Source: Bacterioplanes sp965233665 (GTDB lineage: Bacteria; Pseudomonadota; Gammaproteobacteria; Pseudomonadales; Oceanobacteraceae). From it: DNA of 64,000 nt. Made by a program: the position numbers and the translations under genes. The stretch lies in assembly GCA_965233665.1 (NCBI GenBank), contig CBDDTG010000021.1, forward strand, positions 1 to 64,000, read 5' to 3'. Below, one piece after another: positions 1 to 9,130 of the stretch. The notes below the pieces were generated by a model that searched no databases, was not told the DNA's origin, and worked only from the letters and a program-made list of their open reading frames with translations. Numbering within the stretch: position 1 is the first letter of the stretch; each line of letters opens with the position of its first letter.

Positions 1-1512
1 CATGCAGCACAACGAGAGCAGCTATTGGCTGCCGTCGACATCGGCTCGAACAGCTTTCATATGGTCATTGCGCAAGAGTTGCAGGGCGATATTCGCACGC
101 TGGAGAAACGTGGCCAAAAGGTGCAGCTGGGTGCAGGCTTGGGGCCAGATGGCTATTTATCAGAAGAAGCCTGTCAGCGCGGTGTTGAGTGCTTGCGCGA
201 GTTTGCCCAGGGCTTGCAGGGCCTGGACCCAAAGCGGGTATCGGTACTGGCCACCAACGCTTTGCGTGCGGCCCGCAACCGTCAACAATTTATTGACCAG
301 GCCGAAGCCGTGCTGGGCTACCCCATTGAGGTGATCTCTGGTCGCGAAGAAGCACGGCTGATTTACCTGGGTGTATCCCACACCCTGGCCGATGATCGCG
401 GCAAACGCCTGGTGATTGATATTGGCGGCGGTAGCACCGAGTTTATTATCGGTGAGCGTTTTGAGCCGTTGGAGTTAGAAAGCTTACATATGGGCTGTGT
501 GTCGTTCACGCGGCGTTTTTTCGCCGACGGCCAAATCACGGCGGCGGCGTTTGACGAAGCGGTCGCAGCGGCGCGCCAAGAGCTGCTGAACATTGAGTCC
601 AACTATAAGCGCCGGGGCTGGAACAACGTCGTCGGCTCTTCTGGCACCATTCGTGCGGCCGAGCAGGCCATCATTGCCCAAGGTTGGGCAAGTGAAGGGG
701 TGAGCCGGCAAAACCTTAAAAAGCTGCGCAAGTTGATGCTGAGTTTTGCCACCACCGACGACGTCGACTTACCCGGCATTAAGCCAGAGCGACGGCAGGT
801 GTTTATCGGTGGCTTGGCAATTTTGCAGGCCGCTTTCGACACCCTGGACATTCAACACCTGCAGTATTCCGACGGTGCTCTACGTGAAGGTGCGCTGTGG
901 GATTTGGTCGGGCGCTCAAGCCACGAAAATGTGCGTGAACGAGTAGTGAGCTCGCTGGCTGAGCGCTTTCATGTGGATCTCAGCCAAGCGCAACGAGTGG
1001 CTCACACAGCCACCGCATTATTGCGCCAAGCGGCTCCCGACTGGTTGATGTCTGAACAGGCTTGGCAATCCTGGCTGAGCTGGGGCGCCCATTTGCATGA
1101 AATCGGTTTGAGCTTGACCCACAGCGGCTTTCACAAACACGGCGCCTATTTGCTGCAGCACAGCGATTTGCTCGGTTTTACCCGCCAAGGCCAGGCGGCG
1201 CTGGCGATGCTGGTGCGCAGCCATCGACGTAAGTTTCGCATCGAAGAGTTCGACAGTATTTCGCAGCAGTGGCGGCAGCAGTTCGTGCGCCTGGCCATGT
1301 TGCTTAGGCTGGCGGTGTTGCTGAATCACAGTCGCGGCGCACATGAAGTGCCAGAGCCTGACTTACAGGTGACTGAGCAGGGGCTGCAGCTGACGTTTCC
1401 ATCCGGCTGGTTAAACGAACATCCACTAACGGCGCGGGATCTAGCCAGTGAACGTGACTACTGGGCGGCTGCGGGGTTTGAACTGCTGATCAGTGATGGA
1501 GCGGAAGCGTAA
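1..1512 (+). CDS. ppx: Exopolyphosphatase Ppx (5' end outside window)
   Basis: Processively hydrolyses terminal phosphate from inorganic polyphosphate. The frame is open from base 1 and ends at TAA 1510-1512, giving 503 in-window residues. The ASKHA-type phosphate-binding loops are visible: DIGSNSFHMV near the N-terminus and VIDIGGGSTEF around residue 140. The C-terminal HD-like region contains HEIGLSLTHSGFHKH. A TTG at 25 could start translation, but the frame continues leftward as HAAQREQL and family members carry about a dozen residues before AAxDxGSNSFH, so the true start is probably just left of the window. It converges on the DUF3012 gene and on ppk1, which makes its substrate. Family assignment is secure; only the start is unknown. 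Confidence 0.95.
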   Translation, partial: HAAQREQLLAAVDIGSNSFHMVIAQELQGDIRTLEKRGQKVQLGAGLGPDGYLSEEACQRGVECLREFAQGLQGLDPKRVSVLATNALRAARNRQQFIDQAEAVLGYPIEVISGREEARLIYLGVSHTLADDRGKRLVIDIGGGSTEFIIGERFEPLELESLHMGCVSFTRRFFADGQITAAAFDEAVAAARQELLNIESNYKRRGWNNVVGSSGTIRAAEQAIIAQGWASEGVSRQNLKKLRKLMLSFATTDDVDLPGIKPERRQVFIGGLAILQAAFDTLDIQHLQYSDGALREGALWDLVGRSSHENVRERVVSSLAERFHVDLSQAQRVAHTATALLRQAAPDWLMSEQAWQSWLSWGAHLHEIGLSLTHSGFHKHGAYLLQHSDLLGFTRQGQAALAMLVRSHRRKFRIEEFDSISQQWRQQFVRLAMLLRLAVLLNHSRGAHEVPEPDLQVTEQGLQLTFPSGWLNEHPLTARDLASERDYWAAAGFELLISDGAEA

Positions 1513-1515
1513 ATA

Positions 1516-1534
1516 GAGGCTCTGGGTGAGCCTC
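1516..1534. terminator. Weak hairpin between ppx and the DUF3012 gene
   Basis: GAGGCT (1516-1521) pairs with AGCCTC (1529-1534) around a 7-nt loop, four bases after the ppx stop and touching the stop codon of the opposing gene. No T-run follows on either strand, so it is at best a weak bidirectional terminator. Confidence 0.35.
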
Positions 1535-1712
1535 AGTCGTCACTGCGGAAGATGCAGTGCTTGGCGTAGTCGGTCGCTTGGTTGGCGGTCCAGTCGCCTT
1601 TGGGTTTTTCATCCATCATTTCACACCAGGCTTTGCTGCCGACTTCGGGGGTGCAGCCGCTTAGCAGCCATAATCCCATCACCAAGGTCAGGGCTTTGGT
1701 CATTGTCTTCAT
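1533..1712 (-). CDS. DUF3012 small lipoprotein
   Basis: A 59-residue lipoprotein starting MKTMTKALTLVMGLWLLSGC: a short hydrophobic signal with lipobox LLSGC, so Cys20 would be lipidated. The mature part (VGSKAWCEMMDEKPKGDW..., then ANQATDYAKHCIF) is the DUF3012 signature, including its two conserved Cys. The start at 1712 is preferred over an upstream in-frame TTG at 1724 because GGAG lies about 6 nt before it; that TTG is part of the ribosome-binding site. It lies 46 bp downstream of ppk1 on the same strand and may be co-transcribed. The function of the family is unknown. Confidence 0.8.
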   Translation of the reverse strand: MKTMTKALTLVMGLWLLSGCTPEVGSKAWCEMMDEKPKGDWTANQATDYAKHCIFRSDD

Positions 1713-1758
1713 ACTACGCTCCAATTATGCAGCGCAGCATGTTAACACAGGCATCATC

Positions 1759-3861
1759 CTAGCCTGCTGTCGCCGCCAGTTTTTCCAGCAACCAACCCTG
1801 AGCACTGATGGCGTCCTCGCCGTCAGCGGGCGCCACTAACGCGTATTGGCCATCGCTGCCCAATACCCAAGCCTGGGTAGTGTCGCGCATGTACACTTCA
1901 AGCTCGGCTTTCATGCGCTCTTTGAGTTTGTTGTTGTCGACCGGGAAGGCGGTTTCTACCCGGCGCAGCAGGTTGCGCTCCATCAGGTCGGCACTGCCGG
2001 CGTAGATTTCGTCTTTGCCATTATTGTGGAAGTAGTAGACCCGAGTATGTTCCAGAAAGCGGCCAATAATGGAGCGCACTTCAATGTTCTCCGATACGCC
2101 GGGCACGCCCGGGCGCAAACAGCACATGCCGCGAATGATCAGCTCCACTTTGACCCCGGCCTGCGAAGCCTTATACAGGGCTCGAATCAGCTTGGGCTCG
2201 GTCAGGCCATTGGCCTTCATGCGAATCAACGCTGGCTTGCCACTTTCGGCGTGGGCGCGTTCACGATCCACCAGTTCGATCAGTTTTTTGTGCAGGGTAA
2301 AAGGCGCGTGAATCAGCTTCTTGATGCGCAGTGCTTCCCCCATACCGGTCAGCTGTTGGAATAACTTGTGCACATCCTCGCCAATCGAGTCGTCGCAGGT
2401 CATAAAGCTGTAATCGGTGTAGGCGCGGGCATTGCCGGCATGATAGTTGCCCGTGCCCAAATGCACGTAGCGCTTATATTTGTCGCCTTCTTTGCGCACG
2501 ATCAGCATCATTTTGGAGTGGGTTTTATAGCCCACTACGCCATACACCACCACCGCGCCGGCTTCTTGCAGGCGGTTGGCTAAGTAGAGGTTTTCTTCTT
2601 CATCAAAGCGGGCACGTAGCTCGATCACCACGGTGACTTCTTTGCCATTGCGGGCGGCGTCGACCAGGGCATTGACGATTTCGGATTTGGCGCCGGTGCG
2701 ATACAGGGTTTGCTTGATGGCGCGCACGTTTGGGTCTTTGGCGGCTTCGCGCAGCAAATCGACCACAGGCGTGAACGATTCGAACGGGTGTAAGAGCAGG
2801 GTGTCGCGGTCGCGAATGCCTTCAAAGATGCTCTTCTTAAAGCTCAGGTTCTTCGGCAAGCCGGCGGTAAACGGCGTGTATTGCAAATCTGGGCGATCAA
2901 TCTGGTCGATCACTTCCATCAAGCGTGACAGGTTCACTGGGCCGTTGACCTGGAACAAATCTGAGCGGTCGAGGTTAAATTGCTTGAGCAAAAACTCGGT
3001 GAGCTCTTCTGGGCAGTTGTCGGCGACTTCCAGTCGCATTTCTTCGCCAAAGTTCCGTGAGTGCAGCTCATCCTCTAGGGCTGAGGCCAAGTCAGCGGCG
3101 TCGTCGTGGTCGATTTCTAAGTCGGCGTTGCGTGTTACCCGGAACTGATAGCAGCCCTTTACTTTCATGCCGGGGAAGAGCTCATCGGCGTATTCGTGAA
3201 TCACCGACGATAAAAAGATGAAGTTATCGCCGCCGTCGCACAGTTCGTCGGGTAAACGAATGATGCGCGCCAATGAACGCGGTGCCGGAATAATGGCCAG
3301 GCCGGTTTCACGGCCAAAGGCGTCTTTGCCTTCTAAGGCGACAATAAAGTTCAGGCTTTTATTGACCAGTCGTGGAAAGGGGTGCGAAGGGTCAAGGCCA
3401 ATGGGGCTGATCAAAGGCTGCAAATAATCAAAGAAATACTGCTGTACCCAAGCGCGTTGCTCTTTGCTCCAGTCGGCGCGACGCAGAAAGCGAATGGACT
3501 CTTGCTCCAGCGCCGGCAGCAATACGTCGTTGAGAATGTGGTATTGGCGCTCAACGGTTTCGCTGCACATCTGATGGATTTCACTTAATACCTGGCGCGG
3601 ATGCTTGCCGTCGACGCCGGCTTGCTCACGGCCGTAGGTCAGCTGCTGCACCAGGTTGGCGACGCGCACCTCGTAAAACTCATCCAAGTTTTTGCTGAAA
3701 ATGCACAAAAAGAACAGCCGGTCGAGCAGCGGATGGCGTTCATCCAGGGCTTGTTCCAACACCCGAATGTTGAACTGCAAGTGACTCAACTCGCGATTGA
3801 AGTACAGCTCTGGGCTATGCAAATCCGTGATGGGAGTTTCTTGTTGTGGCGCGTCAGACAT
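1759..3861 (-). CDS. ppk1: Polyphosphate kinase 1
   Basis: Reversibly transfers the gamma-phosphate of ATP to growing polyphosphate chains. The 700-residue length is normal. The N-terminal domain starts with ELYFNRELSHLQFN. The phospholipase-D-like catalytic core contains the HSKMMLIVRKEG segment with the autophosphorylated His, followed by YVHLGTGNYH and a second conserved stretch ending in SADLMERNLLRRVE. It lies 44 bp downstream of hemB on the same strand, separated by a hairpin, and faces ppx tail-to-tail with only the DUF3012 gene between. Synthesis and degradation genes are therefore adjacent but not co-transcribed, unlike the E. coli ppk-ppx operon. Confidence 0.97.
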   Translation of the reverse strand: MSDAPQQETPITDLHSPELYFNRELSHLQFNIRVLEQALDERHPLLDRLFFLCIFSKNLDEFYEVRVANLVQQLTYGREQAGVDGKHPRQVLSEIHQMCSETVERQYHILNDVLLPALEQESIRFLRRADWSKEQRAWVQQYFFDYLQPLISPIGLDPSHPFPRLVNKSLNFIVALEGKDAFGRETGLAIIPAPRSLARIIRLPDELCDGGDNFIFLSSVIHEYADELFPGMKVKGCYQFRVTRNADLEIDHDDAADLASALEDELHSRNFGEEMRLEVADNCPEELTEFLLKQFNLDRSDLFQVNGPVNLSRLMEVIDQIDRPDLQYTPFTAGLPKNLSFKKSIFEGIRDRDTLLLHPFESFTPVVDLLREAAKDPNVRAIKQTLYRTGAKSEIVNALVDAARNGKEVTVVIELRARFDEEENLYLANRLQEAGAVVVYGVVGYKTHSKMMLIVRKEGDKYKRYVHLGTGNYHAGNARAYTDYSFMTCDDSIGEDVHKLFQQLTGMGEALRIKKLIHAPFTLHKKLIELVDRERAHAESGKPALIRMKANGLTEPKLIRALYKASQAGVKVELIIRGMCCLRPGVPGVSENIEVRSIIGRFLEHTRVYYFHNNGKDEIYAGSADLMERNLLRRVETAFPVDNNKLKERMKAELEVYMRDTTQAWVLGSDGQYALVAPADGEDAISAQGWLLEKLAATAG

Positions 3862-3879
3862 GCTTATTCCTTAAACCAG

Positions 3880-3900
3880 AAAGCGGCGCATGGCGCCGCG
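3880..3900 (-). terminator. Rho-independent-type terminator after hemB
   Basis: On the minus strand a perfect 7-bp GC stem (GCGGCGC / GCGCCGC, 3883-3899, loop of 3) follows the hemB stop by 6 nt, then comes TTTCTGGTTT. The U-tract is imperfect, so termination is probably partial and ppk1 may receive read-through. Confidence 0.55.
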
Positions 3901-3905
3901 AGTGA

Positions 3906-4916
3906 TTAGCGATCCAGCCATTCAGCATACTGCTTGGCGTAATAGGTGAGAATACCGTCGGCGCCGGCGCGCTTCATGCACAGCAGCGACTCTTGCATCA
4001 CGGCTTCGTCATCTAGCCAGCCGTTTTGTGCAGCGGCTTTGTGCATGGCGTATTCGCCACTGACCTGATAAACAAAGGTGGGCGCCATCAGCTCATCTTT
4101 GATGCGGCGCACCACGTCGAGGTAAGGCATGCCGGGTTTGACCATCACCATATCGGCGCCTTCGGCCAGATCCAGAGCGGCTTCATGCAGCGCTTCGTTG
4201 CTGTTACCTGGGTCCATTTGATAGGTTTTTTTATCGGCTTTGCCGAGGTTGGAAGCGGTGCCCAAGGCATCGCGGAAGGGGCCGTAATAGGCCGAGGCAT
4301 ACTTGGCGGAGTAGGCCATGATGCGCGTATTTACAAAGCGCTCGCCCTCTAATGCTGAGCGAATATCACCAATGCGACCGTCCATCATGTCGGACGGCGC
4401 GACCACATCTGCACCGGCCTCGGCGTGGGATACGGCTTGCTTCACCAAGGTTTCTACAGTGATGTCGTTCAGCACATAGCCGGTTTCATCGAGAATGCCG
4501 TCCTGACCGTGCACGGTAAATGGGTCGAGGGCGACGTCCGTGATCACGCCCATGGTGGGTACGGCATCTTTAATGGCGCGCACAGCGCGTTGAGCCAAAC
4601 CGTTGGGATTAAACGCTTCTTCTGCCAGCTCGGACTTCGCATCGGCTGGCGTCACTGGAAACAAAGCCACGGCAGGAATGCCTAGCCGGTCCAGATGGCG
4701 GACTTCAGCCACTAGTAAATCAATGGACAGGCGTTCGATGCCCGGCATAGAGATCACCGGCTCGCGCTCTTGATGCCCTTCGAGTACGAACATTGGGTAG
4801 ATCAAATCATCGACGCTGACCTGATTCTCGCGCATTAAGCGACGGGAGAAGTCATCACGGCGCATCCGGCGCAGGCGGGTTTCCGGGAAAAAACGTTGGG
4901 CATCGTTAAAAGCCAT
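3906..4916 (-). CDS. hemB: Delta-aminolevulinic acid dehydratase (porphobilinogen synthase)
   Basis: Condenses two 5-aminolevulinate molecules to porphobilinogen in haem synthesis. The product has 336 residues starting MAFNDAQRFF, with AGGAG 7 nt upstream of the ATG. The frame stays open further upstream, but that extension resembles no HemB. The two active-site lysines lie in SAKYASAYYGPFRDA and MVKPGMPYLDVV. The metal-binding segment reads DVALDPFTVHGQDG: the three cysteines of the zinc-dependent E. coli enzyme are absent, which is the Mg-dependent Pseudomonas type. It lies upstream of ppk1 and is transcribed away from the thioesterase gene. Confidence 0.97.
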   Translation of the reverse strand: MAFNDAQRFFPETRLRRMRRDDFSRRLMRENQVSVDDLIYPMFVLEGHQEREPVISMPGIERLSIDLLVAEVRHLDRLGIPAVALFPVTPADAKSELAEEAFNPNGLAQRAVRAIKDAVPTMGVITDVALDPFTVHGQDGILDETGYVLNDITVETLVKQAVSHAEAGADVVAPSDMMDGRIGDIRSALEGERFVNTRIMAYSAKYASAYYGPFRDALGTASNLGKADKKTYQMDPGNSNEALHEAALDLAEGADMVMVKPGMPYLDVVRRIKDELMAPTFVYQVSGEYAMHKAAAQNGWLDDEAVMQESLLCMKRAGADGILTYYAKQYAEWLDR

Positions 4917-5233
4917 GGTGATACTCCTGTTGATTGGATCAGCAAACAAACGTGCAAGGATGAACTTGTGGTTCGGCGGTTGCGGGCAGCGCTTAGGTGG
5001 GCTGCGAGTACCTGCTCCGCAATGCTGCCGATTGTAGCCTGATGTGGCGATGACGTGCGGCAAGTTTGACGGTCTTTTACTTCCCCAAGACACGTCACCA
5101 TTAGCGAATGAGCCATTCGGCCAGTGTGATTGGGCGTTTCGGCAATTGCTTGCTGGTTGGCTGGACATAACATGAAGCACAGATATGACAGCGGTATTAA
5201 CTCCCTAAGCCGCCAATCAACAGAGGATGCGAC
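4917..5233. promoter_or_regulatory. Divergent hemB / yigI intergenic region (317 bp)
   Basis: No gene or RNA is recognisable here. For hemB (minus strand) a TACAAT -10-like box lies at 5031-5036, giving a leader of about 115 nt, without a good -35. For yigI (plus strand) TTGCTT 5146-5151 and TAACAT 5168-5173 are spaced 16 nt. Both are pattern matches only. Confidence 0.3.
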
Positions 5234-5719
5234 ATGACGACGGACGCCGTGGAAACCGAAGGCTTTAGCCAAACCGAGCTGAACCTGGCACTGAATTTTC
5301 TTGAGCAAATACCCTTTAACAAGGTATTGGGGCTTAAACCTAAGCTGCTGACCGCCGAACGCTGTGAGTTCAGCATGGCGATGAAGGATGATTTAGTGGG
5401 CAATTGGCTGCAGGGAATATTGCACGGCGGCGCCATCTCGACGGCACTGGATGTGACCGGCGGCGCGATGGCGCTGATCGCCACTTGGCAGCGCTTGCAC
5501 CGCGACGATGTGCCCAAAGAAGAGCGTCCTAAAAAGCTATCTAAGCTCGGCACCATTGATATGCGGGTGGATTTTTTGCATCCGGGCAAAGGCAAGGAGT
5601 TTGTCGCCAGCGCCACGCTGCTGCGCATCGGCAACAAGGTGGCGGTAACTCGCATGGAGTTTCATAACGAAGACGGCGTACTGATTGCTGTCGGCACCGG
5701 CACTTACCTGTGTGGCTGA
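5234..5719 (+). CDS. yigI: YigI-type hotdog-fold acyl-CoA thioesterase
   Basis: A 161-residue hotdog thioesterase closely resembling E. coli YigI across its length: GNWLQGILHGGAISTALDV on the hot-dog helix, GTIDMRVDFLHPG, GNKVAVTRMEFHNEDG and a C-terminal GTGTYLCG. Such enzymes hydrolyse acyl-CoA thioesters; YigI is reported to act on medium and long chains, and the substrate here is inferred. AGAGGA precedes the ATG. The last 16 bp overlap the end of ydbH on the opposite strand. Confidence in family is high, in substrate low. Confidence 0.88.
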   Translation: MTTDAVETEGFSQTELNLALNFLEQIPFNKVLGLKPKLLTAERCEFSMAMKDDLVGNWLQGILHGGAISTALDVTGGAMALIATWQRLHRDDVPKEERPKKLSKLGTIDMRVDFLHPGKGKEFVASATLLRIGNKVAVTRMEFHNEDGVLIAVGTGTYLCG

Positions 5720-8331
5720 TACTTTTGTTCCAATTCCTCAACCAGATTTTGCGTAACACGCAAGCTGTGAAGCAGATCCAGCAGGTTGTAATCCAGGTTG
5801 ATGTTTAACTCGGTGGCTTGGCCGTTAAAGAATGCCGGGTTGTTGCCAGCAAACGACAGCCCCAGGTTGAGAGCGCCATCGGGTTGGTAGCGAATGTCGG
5901 ATTCTAACTGGTGATAGTGAAAATCACTGAGCAGGTTCATGGCCATGGCGACGCCATCGTGGCTGCTCCCCAATGTTGCGCTGGCCTGGCTTTGCAGTTG
6001 CAGCTTGCCACCGGGAGCGCGAGCGAACAGCTTGCCGGCAGGAATCGACGGCCCTTGTCGCCCGATGACAATGGGGAGCACGCCGTCCATCACGCCACTG
6101 GCGTTCACTTGTGCTTTGGCTTCGAGTGCGGCCAGTTGTTGTAGCTCAATGTGATCGACCACAATGCCAAACGCGTTAATGTCCTTGCGGCTGTCAAAGC
6201 GGGCTTCGGGGATGCGCACGCTGCCACCCAACAACCGGGTGCGGCCTTCGTGCAACTCGGCAGTGATGTACTCCAACCCTTGCCACGGTTGGTTGATATC
6301 GATGGGGGTTAGCTGTGCACCGAGGCGCAGCAGCGAATCCGTCAGGGCAATGCCTGGGTTGAGTTGATCACCAGACAGCTGGGCTTGCAGTTGCAGTTGT
6401 TGTTGCTGGCGTCGCAGGGCTGCAAAGCCATGCCAGCCTTCGATCGCCACGCGATTATCATAGCTCGCGCTAACATCCGTTAGTCTTAGCGTCGTATCAG
6501 GATGCAGTTGACCATTCGCTTGCCAGTCCAGCCAGCCCTGACCAGACACCTGACCAGCTAACCATTGAACGCCCGTTAGGCTGCGCCATTGATTTAGGTT
6601 GAGCAGAGGGTGAGCGAGTTCGGTGGGCTTTAAATACCATTGAATATGGCCTTCGCCAGCGTATTGCTGGCGCACGTCGGCATGCAGTTGCAGTGCACCT
6701 TGCCCTGCTCGCCAATTCAGCTGCCCCTGCATTTGTTGTGGCGATAGCATGAGCTCAGCTTGCAATTGGTTATCCGCCAGCTGCCAGCCCTGCCATTGTG
6801 ATTTCGCCAGTGCGGCGCTCAGCTGGCAATGGGCCAGCCAGGGCGATTGCCGAGCCGCCCACTGGCAGTGAGCGTGACCGGCGAGTAAAGGAAACTCAGT
6901 GGTTAAAGCAGCATCAGGCTGCACCAGAGTGACGGGCTGCCAACTGAGCTGCAGCGGCGATGTGAGCTGGCAATCGGGCTGACACTGCAGTTGTAAGTCG
7001 GCCAGCCATTGGCTGCGCCACGGTGGTAATTGCCAGCCTTGCAATTGCCCCGCGGTGGTTAACGCCAACCCTTCAGCGCTCTGCAGAGCAATGCCTTGGT
7101 CAGGATGCCAGTGCAGTTGCCATTGGCCGTGGGCATCAAACTGCAAGTTGCGTTCCTGCATTTGCCACTGTGCTTGCAGTTGCAGCGGCAGTTGCAGCGT
7201 CAGGCCGTCGCTGCTGTTCCAGTCGCCGCTGCTGGCAAGCGTGGCACTTACCTCTACACCCGTTTGCTGCCAGCGCAGTTGCTGCTGGCCATCGAGGGAG
7301 CACTGGTTGAGATCGCTATGACAATGCAATTGCAGTTTGGGGAGCCAGCTGAACTGCGCCTGTTGATAATGCCCTTGTTGGCGGGCGCTGCTGAGCTGTG
7401 CCTGCCAGCCTTCGCGGTTGCGTTTATCGAGGCTGAGCTGCCATTGATTGGGCTGTAAAGCACCATCGGCGAGCGCAATGCGGTTGCTATTGAGTTGCCA
7501 GGATGCTTTCGCTTGGATGTCGTCGGGCAACCGCGCTTGGTTGGGTAGGCTGAGCAGTATGTTGCCCTGCAAGTCATCGATGGGCAGCGACTCCAGCGCT
7601 GGCAGGCGTTGGCGCAGCAGCGCCAGATCAGCAAATTGCTGGATTTCGAGTTCAGTTCGACCGTCCTGCTGAGCAATATGGCCATGCCATTGCAACAGCC
7701 GCTGTTGCTGCTCCGACAGCAGTAGTAACCAGGCGCCTCCTATTTGCAGCTGTGCTTCCAGCTGCCAGGGCAGAGGCGCGTTATCGAGCTGTATGGCACC
7801 ATGCAAACGCCACAGACCGTCATCAAAACTGGCTTTAAGGTCGCTGCTGAAATGCGCATTGTTGAAGTTCAAACGATCAATCTGAATGCGACCCAGGGGG
7901 ACTTGCAGCCATTGTTGCAGCGGTGGAATATCGAGCTGGCGTTGCAGCAGTGCCGCGCCGGAACGCTGGGCCTGTCGCTGGGCAGCCTGGGTCAGTTTGG
8001 CGCTGGCTTGCTGCACACTGAGGCGAGCAATGCGCAACTGCTGAAACTCGCCCTGCAGCACAGCTAACGGGCGATAGTTTAAACGCAGATCGTTTAGCTG
8101 CAGCTGACTGCCATCAACGAGTGTGAGGTGTAAGCGGTCGATATGGAGCTGATACCAACTCCAACGGCGGATATGCACTTTGCCTTGGCCTAAGCCGCCG
8201 AGTTGCAGAGCTTGGTTGGCCCACTGGTTGAGTGTGGGTTTCAACAGCCAGGGGGCAGCCACGACCAAGGCTGTTAACAGCACTAGGCTGGTGACTAAGC
8301 TCCAGCCTAACCGTCGTAGCCAGCGCCGCAT
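5704..8331 (-). CDS. ydbH: YdbH-like AsmA-family intermembrane phospholipid transport protein
   Basis: An 875-residue protein with one N-terminal membrane anchor (about residues 9-30, LGWSLVTSLVLLTALVVAA) and a very long, beta-rich, Gln/Leu/Trp-rich periplasmic body; E. coli YdbH has about the same length. The C-terminal part, with GRQGPSIPAGKLFARAPGG and a distal segment around FFNGQATELNINLDYNLLDLL, matches the YdbH domain. YdbH works with TamB and YhdP in moving phospholipids to the outer membrane and partners with the lipoprotein YnbE. It begins 3 bp after the rpiA stop (operon), whereas its partners ynbE and ydbL lie near 36 kb. The call rests on domain pattern, length and the presence of both partners. 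Confidence 0.8.
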   Translation of the reverse strand: MRRWLRRLGWSLVTSLVLLTALVVAAPWLLKPTLNQWANQALQLGGLGQGKVHIRRWSWYQLHIDRLHLTLVDGSQLQLNDLRLNYRPLAVLQGEFQQLRIARLSVQQASAKLTQAAQRQAQRSGAALLQRQLDIPPLQQWLQVPLGRIQIDRLNFNNAHFSSDLKASFDDGLWRLHGAIQLDNAPLPWQLEAQLQIGGAWLLLLSEQQQRLLQWHGHIAQQDGRTELEIQQFADLALLRQRLPALESLPIDDLQGNILLSLPNQARLPDDIQAKASWQLNSNRIALADGALQPNQWQLSLDKRNREGWQAQLSSARQQGHYQQAQFSWLPKLQLHCHSDLNQCSLDGQQQLRWQQTGVEVSATLASSGDWNSSDGLTLQLPLQLQAQWQMQERNLQFDAHGQWQLHWHPDQGIALQSAEGLALTTAGQLQGWQLPPWRSQWLADLQLQCQPDCQLTSPLQLSWQPVTLVQPDAALTTEFPLLAGHAHCQWAARQSPWLAHCQLSAALAKSQWQGWQLADNQLQAELMLSPQQMQGQLNWRAGQGALQLHADVRQQYAGEGHIQWYLKPTELAHPLLNLNQWRSLTGVQWLAGQVSGQGWLDWQANGQLHPDTTLRLTDVSASYDNRVAIEGWHGFAALRRQQQQLQLQAQLSGDQLNPGIALTDSLLRLGAQLTPIDINQPWQGLEYITAELHEGRTRLLGGSVRIPEARFDSRKDINAFGIVVDHIELQQLAALEAKAQVNASGVMDGVLPIVIGRQGPSIPAGKLFARAPGGKLQLQSQASATLGSSHDGVAMAMNLLSDFHYHQLESDIRYQPDGALNLGLSFAGNNPAFFNGQATELNINLDYNLLDLLHSLRVTQNLVEELEQKYQPHR

Positions 8332-8334
8332 CGG

Positions 8335-9006
8335 CTAGCGTTGGATCTGCTGTACGCCTTGCTCTGTGCCTAGTAAGAGCAAATCCGCTGGGCGCAGAGC
8401 GAACAGGCCGTTGGTGACGACACCGACGATTTGATTGATACGGTTTTCCAGTTCCATGGGGGAATCGATGCGCAGGTTGAGCACATCCAGAATCTGATTG
8501 CCGTTATCCGTGATGACGCCCTCGCGGTAGACCGGATCACCCCCCAACTTGACCAGCTCGCGCGCTACGTATGAACGCGCCATCGGAATAACTTCCACCG
8601 GCAGTGGGAACTCGCCCAACAGCGTCACCTGTTTACTGGCATCGGCGACACAGATAAAGGTTTTCGCCACCGCGGCGACGATTTTTTCGCGGGTGAGAGC
8701 GGCGCCGCCACCTTTGATCATTTCCAACTGAGCGTTGATTTCATCGGCGCCATCAATGTAGAACTCCATCTGGCCGATCTGGTTGAGGTCAAAGACCTCA
8801 ATTCCGTGACCACGCAAGCGCTCGGCCGAGGCTTCAGAGCTGGCAACAGCGCCGGCAAAGTCGTGGCGCAGATCCGCCAAGGCATCGATAAAGCAGTTGG
8901 CGGTAGAGCCAGTGCCTACACCGATGATGCTGTCTTTCTCCAGCTTAGGGCGGATATAGTCGGCGGCGGCTTGGCCGACGGCTTGCTTCAGTTGGTCTTG
9001 AGTCAT
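8335..9006 (-). CDS. rpiA: Ribose-5-phosphate isomerase A
   Basis: Interconverts ribose-5-phosphate and ribulose-5-phosphate in the pentose phosphate pathway. The product is 223 residues from MTQDQLKQAVGQAAADYI; an upstream in-frame ATG at 9063 would add 19 residues not found in the family. Conserved blocks: GVGTGSTANCFIDAL (phosphate loop), DGADEI and KGGGAALTREKIVA with the catalytic Lys/Asp residues, and an N-terminal ASSEAS segment. ydbH follows directly on the same strand. It diverges from ilvA, as in several gammaproteobacteria. Confidence 0.97.
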   Translation of the reverse strand: MTQDQLKQAVGQAAADYIRPKLEKDSIIGVGTGSTANCFIDALADLRHDFAGAVASSEASAERLRGHGIEVFDLNQIGQMEFYIDGADEINAQLEMIKGGGAALTREKIVAAVAKTFICVADASKQVTLLGEFPLPVEVIPMARSYVARELVKLGGDPVYREGVITDNGNQILDVLNLRIDSPMELENRINQIVGVVTNGLFALRPADLLLLGTEQGVQQIQR

Positions 9007-9130
9007 GTCATTCACTTGCGTTGTCAGCGGGTTGCGGGTTCCTGTGCCGGGAATTATATGCATGACTGAGTTACAATGCGCGCTTTGAATTTGCCCCGGC
9101 TGGCTGCCGGATCACCCATGAGACCTGTCC
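9007..9130. promoter_or_regulatory. Divergent rpiA / ilvA promoter region
   Basis: A perfect TATAAT on the minus strand (9053-9058) can serve rpiA, with a leader of about 45 nt. TACAAT on the plus strand (9072-9077) can serve ilvA. Neither has a strong -35 at 16-18 nt. No attenuator-like leader peptide is visible before ilvA. Confidence 0.4.

Noticed and set aside
4917..5180. 88-codon N-terminal extension of hemB to 5180
   Set aside because: The extension has no similarity to HemB proteins, and ATG 4916 has a strong AGGAG and the usual N-terminus.
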